Source: Bradyrhizobium hipponense (GTDB taxonomy: Bacteria; Pseudomonadota; Alphaproteobacteria; Rhizobiales; Xanthobacteraceae). Taken from it: a DNA stretch of 64,000 nt. Under the pieces are notes generated by a model. It saw only the letters and a program-made list of their open reading frames with translations. It was not told the DNA's origin and ran no database searches. Numbering within the stretch: the stretch's first letter is position 1; every line of letters begins with the position of its first letter. The stretch is from contig NZ_VSTH01000051.1 in the NCBI RefSeq assembly GCF_008123965.1, positions 80,688-144,687 of the forward strand. Direction: 5' to 3'. Of the stretch, positions 23,740 through 34,300 are shown in pieces. Made by a program: the position numbers and the translations under genes.

Positions 23740-24423
23740 ATGACGGTTATCGGCCTCTCGGGCTTCGCACAGTCGGGTAAGACCACGGCGGCGTTGTACC
23801 TGGAGAAGAAGTACGGCGTGCGGCGCAAGCACATTGCTGAGCCGCTGCGGGCCATGCTCGCGGTGCTGCTGAAGGCGAACGGCATGAAGTCCGACGAGAT
23901 CACGCGCTACCTGGAGGGCGATCTCAAGGAGCAGATCATTCCGTGCCTGGGTGTCACGTCGCGCTACGCCCAGATCACGATCGGCACCGAGTGGGGCCGT
24001 GAGCTGATCAGCCAGGACCTGTGGGCCAACACCTGGGCGCGCGGCATCCATGATGGCGAGAGCGTCATGAACGACAGCGTGCGCTTCCCGAACGAGGCGG
24101 AGGCCATCCGACAGCTCGGCGGCGTGGTGATCATGATCAAGCGCCCCGGCACCAAGCCGGCGAAGTTCAAGTGGGGCAAGATCGGCGGGTTCCTGTACGA
24201 CAAGTTCGGCCTGATGTGGGGCGTCCACGACAGCGAACGCAGCGACCGGATCAAGGCCGACTTCGTCATCCACAACGACGCCAGCGTCGAGCAGCTCTAT
24301 GCCGACCTAGACGACGCGATGGCGGCGCACTTCAAGAAGGTGCAGCAGACCTCGTTTGATGGATCCCCGAAGGCGGCCGGTGCCGCTGTTGGGCTGGCGC
24401 TGGCAAGCGTAGTGGGACTGTAA
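23740..24423 (+). CDS. Deoxynucleoside monophosphate kinase-like protein (227 aa)
   Basis: A Walker A motif GFAQSGKTT starts at residue 7, followed by a nucleotide-monophosphate-kinase pattern (HIAEPLRAML, WGRELISQDLWANTWA, VRFPNEAEAIR, VVIMIKRPG). This resembles the dNMP kinases of T4/T5-like phages, which phosphorylate dNMPs for phage DNA synthesis. ATG 23740 follows AAGGAG. The C-terminal 30 residues are Ala-rich and hydrophobic, which is odd for a soluble kinase. The stop overlaps the next ATG (TAATG). Works with the dCMP deaminase at 38094. Confidence 0.8.
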   Translation: MTVIGLSGFAQSGKTTAALYLEKKYGVRRKHIAEPLRAMLAVLLKANGMKSDEITRYLEGDLKEQIIPCLGVTSRYAQITIGTEWGRELISQDLWANTWARGIHDGESVMNDSVRFPNEAEAIRQLGGVVIMIKRPGTKPAKFKWGKIGGFLYDKFGLMWGVHDSERSDRIKADFVIHNDASVEQLYADLDDAMAAHFKKVQQTSFDGSPKAAGAAVGLALASVVGL

Positions 24424-24680
24424 TGCAGTCCCGCGTCATGTCGCTGGTAGAGGTCGCGACGTCGAGCCTGATCGGGTTCGTCGTCTCGATCTTCGCCAAC
24501 TGGGCGGTGCTGCCGATGTTCGGCATGCACCCCAGCTTCCATCAGAGCTTCTGGATCACCCTGATCTTCATGGTGATCTCGATCATCCGCAGCTACCTGG
24601 TCCGCCGGTTCTTCCACGTCTACGTGACGCGCTTCATGAACGGAGGAAATCGTGATAATTGCAGAAGCTGCCCCCAGTGA
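24423..24680 (+). CDS. Two-TM small phage membrane protein (DUF7220-like, 85 aa)
   Basis: It starts in the kinase stop. Two hydrophobic helices (SLIGFVVSIFANWAVLPMFGM and FWITLIFMVISIIRSYLVRRFF) with the pattern SxIGFxVSxxxNxxVLPxFG match small phage membrane proteins of the DUF7220 type. Function unknown. A short Cys-containing tail ends the protein (CRSC). It is the last plus-strand phage gene before the cargo block. Confidence 0.65.
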   Translation: MQSRVMSLVEVATSSLIGFVVSIFANWAVLPMFGMHPSFHQSFWITLIFMVISIIRSYLVRRFFHVYVTRFMNGGNRDNCRSCPQ

Positions 24681-24705
24681 CTCTGGGATGGCATCAGGGG
24701 GGCTG

Positions 24706-25713
24706 TCAGGACCAAGTGCGAGCAATTCGGGAGAACATCGGCGATGCGCGCCCATAACTGACCAGTTTGACATCAAGATCAAAATTTGACGCAAGCTGGA
24801 TGGCGCGGACCAAGGCTTCTTCTATCCAGCTCTCGTCATTTCCGAAAGCACCGCCACCAAGACTCGTGAGCAGCACGATCTTTGAACCGCCACGCCGCGC
24901 GTTTAGTACGGCCGCCCAGAGCGTCGCTTCGTAAGCCGCTTCCAGAACGAGCGAGGCAAAAGCAGACCAATGCTGCGGAGAGATCTGACTATAGGCGACC
25001 GGAAGAGCCGAGCAAAAGGCTTGCGAGACCACCGGAAAGGGCTGGGCTGCGTCTGTGACCTCGACGTCGTGATGCAGCCCGATGCGCAGTCTGCCGCGGA
25101 GCCAATCAATTTCGTCGGACGTACTGCGCCCAAGAAGACCAGCAATGGCCTTGAGGCCGGATCCGCTACCGAGCGCATAGCCGTTTTTCATCGTCCAAAG
25201 TTCGCTGACCTGCATCGTAAGGCGCTCACTCAGCGCGATGCCGAGATCCGCCAAGGCGTCCAGCTGCCGCTCGCTCGTTTGTCCGGACTGCCCGCCGACG
25301 GCGGCGAAGTAATTGCGGTAGATGGTGGCGGCCCCGGCAGCCATTGCGCATGCCGGCCCCTGGGTTCGATCATGCTGATAGATGGTGACACCGTCTTCCG
25401 GCGTCCTGTCCGGCCCAACCATCTCCAAAAGATTGAACTATGAAGCCACCTGAAACAGTGCACCCGCATATTCAGCACGTCTGTGCATCTCTCTCACGTC
25501 GCCACTCACCGGTGAGACTTTCAATCGCCCGGGCGGCTGGTGAGACCTCACCTGATCTCGAAGCGTCGATAGTGACACCAGTTCAAGGTGTCCGGTGCAA
25601 TAACTCTTGCCATTGACCAGTGATTTCAGCCGATAACCATCAACTTCGAGCCTGGCCCGCGTGGCGGTATAATTCGCCTCGCGAAATCCGGTCAGTCTTT
25701 CAAACCAATCCAC
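24706..25713 (-). pseudogene. Macro-domain-like protein gene interrupted by one in-frame amber codon
   Basis: Read from GTG 25713, the frame gives 91 residues ending GALFQVAS, then TAG at 25440-25438, then continues in the same frame as FNLLEMVGP...GVTIYQHDRTQGPACAMAAGAATIYRNYF to 24706. The second part ends with a macro-domain-like section (SKIVLLTSLGGGAFGNDESWIEEA, LDVKLVSYG), suggesting ADP-ribose or NAD-derived ligand binding. A single CAG-to-TAG change explains the split, because no other defect is seen over 335 codons. It could be a recent pseudogene or an amber read through by a suppressor. The second part alone could start at ATG 25428. The PTP-like gene lies just upstream on the same strand. 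Confidence 0.75.
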
Positions 25714-25729
25714 GCGGCGCCTCCACAGA

Positions 25730-26284
25730 TCAAGCGATGGGTTTAGCTCCTCGAACTACATCTTCTTGAGCGCGTGTTTCGATCGCGCCTTCGCGCTTCG
25801 ACCGTACTAGCCGCATTGCCTCGTCAGGCGCCATGCCGAGTTCGGCCAACAGGCGCGCCGCTATCATGCCGGCGCGTCCTTGGCCGCCCTTGCAGTGGAC
25901 AACGATGTGGGAGCCGTCGCGCAGCAGGTGACGGATGCGCTCGCCATGTGTCAACCAGCTCTTCTCGAACAATGCAGAGGGCACACTAGCGTCCCGTATT
26001 GGTAAATGGAGCCACTCCATGCCTCGGGCCTCGACCCCGGCACCCAGGTCGGTTACATGCAGTTGTTCGAGCTCCTCCTTCTCCACCAGTGTGAGGATCA
26101 GGCTTGCGCCCCACTTTTTGATCTCATCGAGATCAAGGCCGAGATCTCGCTGCCATGCGCCGGTAGCGGCATTCAAGTCGTGCTTCCCCGGACAGAACGT
26201 GATGCCTATCCGTCCGTGTTGCAGGCTTGCCTGCACTTCAGCAATCTTGAGCGGGTGGGTTTTGCTGGTGCGAACAAAATTCAA
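25730..26284 (-). CDS. CDKN3-like dual-specificity protein phosphatase (184 aa)
   Basis: The active-site loop is HCKGGQGRAG (the C-x5-R loop of cysteine phosphatases), preceded by HLPIRDASVP, a WPD-loop-like region containing Asp. The N-terminal half (ITFCPGKHDLNAATGAWQRDLGLDLDEIKKWGASLILTL) is the CDKN3-type pattern. The start is TTG at 26284 and no better start is seen. It lies 16 bases before the macro-like gene on the same strand, so the two probably form a pair that removes phosphate and ADP-ribose-type marks, or regulates such signals. Both are oriented against the phage late genes, as moron cargo often is. Confidence 0.8.
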   Translation of the reverse strand: MNFVRTSKTHPLKIAEVQASLQHGRIGITFCPGKHDLNAATGAWQRDLGLDLDEIKKWGASLILTLVEKEELEQLHVTDLGAGVEARGMEWLHLPIRDASVPSALFEKSWLTHGERIRHLLRDGSHIVVHCKGGQGRAGMIAARLLAELGMAPDEAMRLVRSKREGAIETRAQEDVVRGAKPIA

Positions 26285-26824
26285 GGACTGCCCCGTCGGG
26301 AATGACAGCGATAATTTTCAAGTTTAGCAGAATTGCGCGGCTATAGGTTACTCCGAAGCGATCTTGCTAACATCCACTCTGCAGCTTCTGGCTCCACGGC
26401 TGCTCACCTGAGGCCGCATCCGCAACTTCATTGGAATCGATCGGAGGTCGTGGAAAGATGCGGCCAAGAAGAGGCAGGGGCTTTTGATGAGTGGCTTCAG
26501 TCGGCCGGGTACGAAATCCCATCCATTTCTGGATTTCCGTCCTGGTTTCGATCGGCCCGTAAGGCATCAATGTTAGATTGTGCAGCGCACCATGGGGGCA
26601 GCCCTGTGCTCCGCAGGACCATCTGAAGTGACAAGCTTGACGAACAACCGGCGCTTGTGCATGTTGATGACGCTTCTGGATGGAAGCTGAAACAAGAACC
26701 CGAGACGGTTCTGGTAGTGGTGTCGCTGGATAGCGATGGTTTGGTGGGACATTTTGCGTCCCGATCGAACCGTCATACGCGGAAACCGCATCTAGAATCG
26801 GTCTCTCCTTTTGGAGAACCGAAA
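26285..26824. other. 540-base non-coding stretch ahead of the defence operon
   Basis: Short open frames on both strands (for example 26333-26626 plus, 26573-26791 minus) have no recognisable motif or convincing ribosome site, and I do not call them. The stretch separates divergent cargo units and should hold both promoters. I found no confident -35/-10 pair. TTTTGGAGAACC before 26825 is the ribosome site of the next gene. Confidence 0.5.
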
Positions 26825-28210
26825 ATGAATCCCGATAAAGTTGTTATTCGCTTTGAGCAGGTTTCCGAGCAAACCGAAGGCCCGGTCCGTCGAATTGTGG
26901 GCTTCGTCAGGGCCAAAAATATGCTGCAACTGTTTGATGCGGCGGATCTAGAAGCCAACCCTCGCGAAGCCAAAGCGGGCGCCGTCACAGCGGACATCAT
27001 CGATAGTATCTGCGATACACCCGAGACTTTCCCTTTCAAGACCAAGGGGGTTCTTGTCGGCGCCTCAAACTATGTGGCGCTTGAGCGCAAACGCTACGAG
27101 ATCCGCTTCGAGAATACCAAAATCGAAGGAATTTTGGACGGTGGGCACAATATGCTGGCTATCGGGACTTACGTTTTGGCTCGAGCGCTCGGCGATGATC
27201 GAATCTTCAAGAAGATCAAACGTTGGACGGAGCTCAAGGACGCTTGGGAAGCTAATCGTAAGGAAATTACAGAGCTAAAACGAGTCGCAGGCGAAGAGTC
27301 AGGAAGCGGGCCTCTCGATTTTCTTGTGCCGGTTGAGGTACTCGTTCCCGCTGACATCGAAAATGACGAGATCGTTGGCGAATTCAACAGCTCCCTTCTC
27401 GATATTTGCGCGGCGCGCAACAATAACGTCGAGCTTACCTTAGAAACCAAAGCAAATAAAAAGGGGTTCTACGAGTATCTGCGGAAATCCTTGCAGCCAT
27501 TAATAGCGAACCGCGTTGAGTGGAAATCAAACGACGGCGGAGAAATCAAGGTGCGGGACCTGATTGCGCTCGCCTGGATCCCACTCTCTATTATCGACCT
27601 ACCGGTCGATATCAAAATACCTCCCCAGAATCTCTATCGAAACAAGGGTGACCTTGCGAAGCACTTCGACACGCTGATGAGCGATGAAAAGGTCTCCAGC
27701 GTTTCGGATGGCGACTACACCCATGAGCTTCACAATACAGCCGTGCACAGCGCACTTGTCATTGCCGGCCAATTGCCCGAGCTCTACGACAAAATCTATC
27801 GGGATTTCCCGGCAGCCTATAACGGGGAGCGCGAGGGGCGATTTGGCGGGCTTGCTGTCGTCAAGATGGCCGACAGAATGCGCTCAAAGCCGCGAACGCA
27901 CTTTACCGACGCGGAAGTGGATTACGCCTATCCAGATGGGCTCATTATGCCTTTGGTCTATGGCTTAAAGGCACTGATGGCAAAAGACGAAAACGGCCAC
28001 GTTCGTTGGAAAGAGGATCCGTTTCGGTTCCTTGACGAGCATCTAGAATCTATTGTGAAGAAATATCGTGTCATTCTCGACGCCTTCCGCGCAGATCCGC
28101 AGAAGGTTGGCAAGAACGAGGGATCGTATGATCTCGTCCTCGACGCCTTCGAGACCGAGGTTTTGAAGCGTCAGGCCGTTGCTGCCTCTTCTCGGGGAGT
28201 GCGGTCATGA
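26825..28210 (+). CDS. AIPR-like (abortive infection phage resistance) protein (461 aa)
   Basis: The segment KIEGILDGGHNMLAIGTYVLA (residues 101-121) and later FYEYLRKSLQPLIANRVEWKSNDGG resemble AIPR-family proteins, where the I-x-x-G-x-x-N/Q-x-x-A stretch is typical. An earlier block (FPFKTKGVLVGASNYVALERKRYEI) matches their N-terminal beta region. It is the first gene of a tight three-gene operon: its TGA overlaps the helicase ATG (28207-28210). ATG 26825 is favoured by GGAG about 10 bases upstream; a longer frame from 26657 adds unlike sequence. Family members appear in phage-defence loci, but their activity is poorly known. Base composition is visibly less GC-rich than in the tail genes. 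Confidence 0.6.
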   Translation: MNPDKVVIRFEQVSEQTEGPVRRIVGFVRAKNMLQLFDAADLEANPREAKAGAVTADIIDSICDTPETFPFKTKGVLVGASNYVALERKRYEIRFENTKIEGILDGGHNMLAIGTYVLARALGDDRIFKKIKRWTELKDAWEANRKEITELKRVAGEESGSGPLDFLVPVEVLVPADIENDEIVGEFNSSLLDICAARNNNVELTLETKANKKGFYEYLRKSLQPLIANRVEWKSNDGGEIKVRDLIALAWIPLSIIDLPVDIKIPPQNLYRNKGDLAKHFDTLMSDEKVSSVSDGDYTHELHNTAVHSALVIAGQLPELYDKIYRDFPAAYNGEREGRFGGLAVVKMADRMRSKPRTHFTDAEVDYAYPDGLIMPLVYGLKALMAKDENGHVRWKEDPFRFLDEHLESIVKKYRVILDAFRADPQKVGKNEGSYDLVLDAFETEVLKRQAVAASSRGVRS

Positions 28211-31200
28211 ACGAGGAACGAAAGGGCCGCGATCTTTTCATTGTCGACAATAGTGTGTCGGGCTGGACTGCGCTTCGGTATCTCGAAGAGTGGACAGAAA
28301 TAGCCAAAGGTTTTGATATCGCTACTGGCTATTTCGACATCGGCACCATCCTGGCGCTGGATGGAAAATGGCAGTCGCTTAGCAAAATCCGAATACTTAT
28401 GGGGGCCGACAGCACGCATCGCACGCGAAAGGCGTTTTTGGACGCCGTGGTCAAAAAAGCTGTCGACGAACTCGACAAGAGCCTGGAAGCAACCAAAGAT
28501 CCGAATCCGTTCCTTCGAGGTGTGCCGGCAATCATTGCGGCACTTCAATCCCGGCAGATCGAATGCCGGGTCTACGACCGCGAGAAATTTCACGCGAAAA
28601 CATATATCACGCACGCGAAGCTCGACGTCGTCGGTTCACAAGCCTTGATTGGCTCAAGCAATTTTACGATGCCGGGCTTGACCAAGAATATTGAGTTGAA
28701 CGTTCAAATTCAGAGCGCGCGTGAAGTCACCCAGCTACAGGAATGGTTCGATGCTCATTGGAACGAAGCGGCTGATGTAACCGATCTCATTTTTGAGGCG
28801 ATATCTCGTCACGTCCGGCTCTATTCACCCTTCGACGTTTACACGAAAGCGTTGCAGGAATTCTTCCGTGGCCATGAACTGACCGCCACCGAGTGGGATG
28901 AGACCCGCTCTAAAATGTTTCCGAAAATTGATCGCTACCAGAAAGAGGCCTATTGGGCCTTGATGAAGATCGCGCGGCAACATTCAGGCGCGTTTCTCTG
29001 CGACGGCGTCGGCCTGGGCAAGACATTTGTTGGCTTGATGCTGATCGAACGCCTCGTCCTTCACGAAGGAAAGCGAGTTGTGCTGTTTGCACCGAAAGCA
29101 GCAAAAGACGGTGTTTGGGAGCCTCACCTGCGCGAATATCTGCCTCACATTGGCGGGGTTGGGGGCAATGCTGACTTCAGCAATCTGGCGGTCTTCAGCC
29201 ACACGGATCTGGGACGGAAGGGCGAATTTCCGGAGCGATTTCGCCGTATAGCCGAGTTGGCGGATGTCGTGATCATTGACGAAGCCCATCATTTTCGCAA
29301 TCCCGGAAGCCGCGCGGGCGTCGATGGCGAGGGCGTTCCGTCCCGCTATTATCAGCTCTACGACCTTCTGGACTCGTCGGTGCGGTCCAAGAGCCTCTTC
29401 ATGCTTACGGCCACTCCGATCAATAATCGGATCAGCGATTTTCGGCATATGTCAGAGCTGTTCACTCGCCGCGACGAGGCCTATTTCGCGCGAACGCTGG
29501 GTGTAAATAACCTACGATCGCACTTCAACAATATAGAGAAACAGTTGCGCAAAACAGTCGGCCCTGAGGTCGCGGATGTCTCCGGGCACTTAGCGGAAGT
29601 CCAAGATTTTCTTGCTGCCGATGAGATCTTCAAAAATCTCGTTGTGCAGAGAAGCAGGGCGTATGCCCGTGAAAGCCAGATGCGAGAGTCGGGCAACGCA
29701 GCTGTTTTTCCAGATCGAAAGGCTCCTCAGGTTGCGGAGTATTCCATCCGGAAGACCTATGGTCACTTACTGGAGATGTTTGAAAAGGCATTTACCCGCA
29801 CGAAACCGTTGTTCACATTACCGATGTACTACCCCCTTGCTTGGTACAAAGGCGCGGACAAAAGCATAGACCCCCTCGAAGAGGGACGTCAGGAGCAGGT
29901 TGTCGGACTCATCCGAACCAACTTTCTCAAGCGGTTCGAAAGTTCCGTGGCGGCGTTCGAACTCTCATGCGATCGGCTTCTGCGAAAGCTGCTGGCCTTT
30001 CTTGAAGTGCACAGTGAGACAGATGCAGAAAAGAAAAGGCTGGAGCGCTGGAAATCTCAGCACGCAGAGATTCTCGGTTACGCGGCGACGCGACAATTGG
30101 AATTTTGGGAGGATGACGACAACGATCCCGATGACGATATCGTGCCGCAGGAAATGCTCGATGCGGTAGAACGCCTCGATCGCAAAGATTACGACGTTGC
30201 TGAGATGATAAACGAGACAGTTCTAGATCTCGACCAGATCGTCCAGTTCATCGAGGAAGCCAGAAAATTCGAAACCAAACACGATGACAAGCTGCAGAAG
30301 CTCATTCGTCTACTAAAGTCCAAAGAACTGGCGGGCCAAAAGGTTCTAATTTTCACCGAGTTTGCCGACACCGCCCGGTATCTGAAACGTCAATTGGACA
30401 AGGCAGGCGTTGAGGGAGTAGCGCAGGTTGACAGCGCGACCAAAGCGAATCGGGCCGACGTCATCCAGCGGTTTTCGCCGTATTACAACGCTCACAGCAC
30501 CAAGAGGCTGGCCGAAAATGGTCGCGAGGAAATCCGGGTTTTGATCTCAACCGATGTGCTCTCTGAAGGCCTCAACCTTCAAGATGCCTCCCGGATGATC
30601 AACTACGATATCCATTGGAATCCGGTTAGGCTAATGCAGCGCATTGGCCGTGTCGATCGCCGTATGAATCCGGAGATCGAGAAGCGGCTTATCAATGACC
30701 ATCCAGAGGTCGCTTCTTCGCGCGGCAAAGTAAGCTTCTGGAATTTTTTGCCTCCCGCCGAATTGAACGCAATTTTGACGCTTTACACTAAGGTAACCCA
30801 GAAAACGCTTCTCATCTCCAAAACCTTCGGTATCGAAGGAAAGAAGCTTCTGACGCCTGAAGATGACTACGATGCGCTTAAGGAATTCAATCACGAATAC
30901 GAAGGCACTAAAACTGCCATCGAGGACATGCACCTCGAGTATCAGGCCCTGCTTCTAGCGGACCCAGCCCTTCAGGATCGCCTCAGGGCATTGCCCGGCG
31001 GGATGTTTAGCGGCAGGCAAAGGCCGTCAAAGGGCACGACAGGGGTGTTCTTTTGCTATGGTCTACCCGCCCTCGACAAGGAGACCGGTGAGTTTACCCC
31101 AGAAGCGGGTACGACACGTTGGTATTTGTACGACCTCGGCCGCAACGCAATCTTGGAAGAGCCTGGCGATATCGTCGCCAGTATTCGCTCCAGTGTGGAA

Positions 31201-31353
31201 ATGCCGCGACGGTGCACCTTCGACGAAAAGACTCTGTTGGATCTCCGTGGCAGGATCGAGAAGCACATCAAAAACACGTATCTTAAGCGCGTGGACGCGC
31301 CCGTCGGGGTCAAGCCTTCGCTCAAGTGCTGGATGGAACTTAACGAGGGTTGA
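28207..31353 (+). CDS. PLD-nuclease / SNF2-type helicase fusion (1048 aa)
   Basis: Residues 1-190 are a phospholipase-D-like domain with FHAKTYI (H129, K131) and a following GSSNFT, the HKD-type nuclease signature in single-copy form. From 240 onward come SNF2 superfamily 2 motifs: DGVGLGKT (266-273), VVIIDEAHHFRN (DEAH at 358), LTATPINN, STDVLSEGLNLQDA (from 781) and QRIGRVDRR (811-819). Such proteins translocate on duplex DNA; the PLD domain would supply cutting. The gene overlaps the AIPR-like gene by 4 bases and precedes the methyltransferase by 4. In this context it looks like the restriction motor-nuclease of a split ISP/type I-like system. DrmC/DrmD of DISARM show related parts but on separate proteins. 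Confidence 0.85.
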   Translation: MNEERKGRDLFIVDNSVSGWTALRYLEEWTEIAKGFDIATGYFDIGTILALDGKWQSLSKIRILMGADSTHRTRKAFLDAVVKKAVDELDKSLEATKDPNPFLRGVPAIIAALQSRQIECRVYDREKFHAKTYITHAKLDVVGSQALIGSSNFTMPGLTKNIELNVQIQSAREVTQLQEWFDAHWNEAADVTDLIFEAISRHVRLYSPFDVYTKALQEFFRGHELTATEWDETRSKMFPKIDRYQKEAYWALMKIARQHSGAFLCDGVGLGKTFVGLMLIERLVLHEGKRVVLFAPKAAKDGVWEPHLREYLPHIGGVGGNADFSNLAVFSHTDLGRKGEFPERFRRIAELADVVIIDEAHHFRNPGSRAGVDGEGVPSRYYQLYDLLDSSVRSKSLFMLTATPINNRISDFRHMSELFTRRDEAYFARTLGVNNLRSHFNNIEKQLRKTVGPEVADVSGHLAEVQDFLAADEIFKNLVVQRSRAYARESQMRESGNAAVFPDRKAPQVAEYSIRKTYGHLLEMFEKAFTRTKPLFTLPMYYPLAWYKGADKSIDPLEEGRQEQVVGLIRTNFLKRFESSVAAFELSCDRLLRKLLAFLEVHSETDAEKKRLERWKSQHAEILGYAATRQLEFWEDDDNDPDDDIVPQEMLDAVERLDRKDYDVAEMINETVLDLDQIVQFIEEARKFETKHDDKLQKLIRLLKSKELAGQKVLIFTEFADTARYLKRQLDKAGVEGVAQVDSATKANRADVIQRFSPYYNAHSTKRLAENGREEIRVLISTDVLSEGLNLQDASRMINYDIHWNPVRLMQRIGRVDRRMNPEIEKRLINDHPEVASSRGKVSFWNFLPPAELNAILTLYTKVTQKTLLISKTFGIEGKKLLTPEDDYDALKEFNHEYEGTKTAIEDMHLEYQALLLADPALQDRLRALPGGMFSGRQRPSKGTTGVFFCYGLPALDKETGEFTPEAGTTRWYLYDLGRNAILEEPGDIVASIRSSVEMPRRCTFDEKTLLDLRGRIEKHIKNTYLKRVDAPVGVKPSLKCWMELNEG

Positions 31354-31357
31354 GCCG

Positions 31358-34300
31358 ATGCCGACAGATCACCGCGCCGCTCTCGCCATGATCAAGAGCT
31401 TTCCCCAACTTATTGCGTATCTGCGTGATGAGATGGGATGGCCTATCGCAAGAGACTCGTTCGAAGAGGTAGACGATCTCTTTTACGACTTCACAGCAGA
31501 AGAACTCGGTATTGATCCAAAGACGGCTGCCAAGATCGAGAGCATTAAGCGCCTGCGTCCGCTCTCACCCAAACAGCCATGGGGTATTTTCTTCGTCAAG
31601 TTCGAGCCGAAGAATCTTCCGGTTGTCGCCCTGCGCCGTATCCTGGGGCAGGTGGCGCTCAAAAAGCGTCCATCCGCAAATAGCGCCGAGCGAGCAGCAT
31701 GGGCGGCAGATGATCTGCTCTTCATCTCAAACTATGGCGAAGGCGATAAACGCCAGATTACGTTCGCACACTTCTCGAAGGCCGCGGATGGTCACGATCT
31801 GCCAACGCTCAAGGTGCTGGGCTGGGACAACCTGGATACTGCACTGCACCTCGATGCTGTCGCCAAAGAGCTGACGCAGCATCTCTCCTGGCCCCATGAC
31901 GATACCAACGTGCAAGCTTGGCGACAAAGCTGGCGCGCCGCGTTCAACCTCCGTCATCATGAAGTGGTCGCCACTTCGCGCGACCTATCTATCCGGCTGG
32001 CCGAACTAGCGCGCGCTATACGCGATCGCATCAAGGCCGCGCTCGCCATCGAAACCGAAGCCGGCCCTCTTACCACGTTCATGAAAGCGTTTCAGGAGGC
32101 GCTTGTCCATGATCTCGATTCGGACGGCTTCGCCGACATGTACGCGCAGACCATCGCCTATGGTCTCCTGTCGGCGAGGATCGCCGATCCGGACAAGAAG
32201 ACCGCAGACGACTTCGCTGCTCACATGCGAACCAATCCGTTTTTGCGCGAGCTGATGGAAACATTCCTCAAGGTCGGCGGGCGGCGCGGCAAGGCGGGCG
32301 GACCGGGAATCGATTTCGATGAACTGGGTGTAAGCGAAGTCGTGGAGCTGCTGGACGATGCCAACATGGAAGCTGTCGTCCGCGATTTCGGAGATCGAAA
32401 CCCGCAGGAAGACCCTGTCATCCACTTTTACGAGCTTTTCCTCAAAGAATACGATGCCAAAAAGCGGATGCAGCGCGGTGTCTTCTATACGCCGCGTCCG
32501 GTGGTCTCCTATATCGTGCGCTCCGTTGATATGTTGTTGCGGACAGAGTTTGGCCTCGTAGACGGCCTCGCTGACACCGCGACGTGGGGTGAGATGGCAA
32601 AGCGCCATAAAGACCTCAAAATTCCTCAGGGCGTCTCACCAAATCAGGACTTTGTTCAAATCCTTGACCCTGCGACGGGGACCGGCACTTTTCTCGTCGA
32701 AGTTATCGACCTCATCCATAGGTCGCTAGTCGCGAAGTGGACCGACCAAGGCTGTACTCAGAAAGAGATAGAAGCGTTCTGGAATGAGTACGTGGCAAAA
32801 CATCTCCTGCCACGCCTGCACGGATACGAACTGTTAATGGCGCCTTACGCCATTGCCCATCTCAAGATTGGTCTCAAGTTATATGAAACGGGATACCGTT
32901 TCGGCAGCGACGAGAGAGCGCGAATTTATCTAACCAACGCCTTGGAGCCGGCGCACGATTTATCAAGTCGGTTCGAGTTCGCAATTCCTGCGCTTGCGCA
33001 CGAGGCGAAAGCGGTCAATGAAATCAAGCGGAACGGCCAATTCACGGTAGTTATTGGCAACCCGCCATACGCAGGGCACTCTGCCAACGTAAGTAAGGAT
33101 GCCGCCGGTAGGATCACGTTCATTGGACAATTGATAGAAGATTACAAGTCCGGGTGCCCTGAGCTTTTCAAGCCTGCTCAAGCAAAATGGCTCCATGATG
33201 ATTACGTCAAGTTCATACGATTCGATCAATGGCTAATCGGCAAGGCCAAATCTGGCGTGCTTGGCCTTATCACGAACCATAGCTACATTGACAATCCGAC
33301 GTTCCGGGGAATGCGAAGAGACTTGAAATCTCTTTTTGGGCAACTGCGTGTCCTAGATCTTCATGGAAGCAGCAAGAAAAAAGAGAGAGCCCCCTCGGGC
33401 GAGACGGAGGAAAACGTTTTCGACATTCAGCAGGGCGTGGCAATCTTGCTGGCGACTACCAGGACGGAAGATCCGGCCCGAAGCGGTGTATTCCACCTAG
33501 ACGTTTGGGGAGCGCGGGATACCAAGTACAAATGGCTACTGTCCAGTTCCATCGCAGCAACCGACGTCTACTGGTCTTCAGTCCCGTCGCAAGAACCTCA
33601 GCATCTCTTCGAACCACAGGATCAGGACATTAAAGAAGAATACGAGCAGGGATGGAGAGTGCCTGAGATTTTCAGCGTGAACGGAGATCCCGCGCCAGGA
33701 ATGGTGACTACCCAAGACGAGTTTGCTATCGCGTTTTCGAAGCGTGAAATAATCGAGCATGTCGAGACTTTGATTGATACGCGGACGGAAGCCGACGCCA
33801 GAAAGCATTTTCGCCTTTGCTCGCAGGCGCAGTGGAACTACAAGAACGCTAAACGCGAACTTAGGGCGAGCAATTGGCGAGATCAGGTCACGCCAGTACT
33901 GTATCGACCATTCGACGTCAGATGGACTGTTTTCAGCAGATATGTTGCCGTCCATAGGAGAGAGCGAGTTATGCGGCACATGCTTTCGGGCGAAAACATC
34001 GGACTTGTTACCGCCAGAAGCAACCGATCGCCAGACATGGATCATTTCCTCTGTTCGCGTCTACCAACGGAAACGAAATGCGGAGAATCTACTATCCAGT
34101 CATATCTTTTGCCGCTGTACCTCATGCCGGAAGATACTGTTAACGGGGGTACGCTCGACTTCGCGGAAGGCAAGCGGGTTAACCTAAGTGGTGGTTGGGT
34201 TAGTGAAATCAGCAAGTTAATCGAAGGGCCTCTACCAGAATTATCCTTCAATTTCATCTATGCAATTCTATACTCGCCGACCTATCGCACGCGCTATGCC

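Noticed and set aside
26333..26791. Short open frames on both strands before the defence operon
   Set aside because: No ribosome site, no homology pattern, and they overlap each other; treated as non-coding control region.
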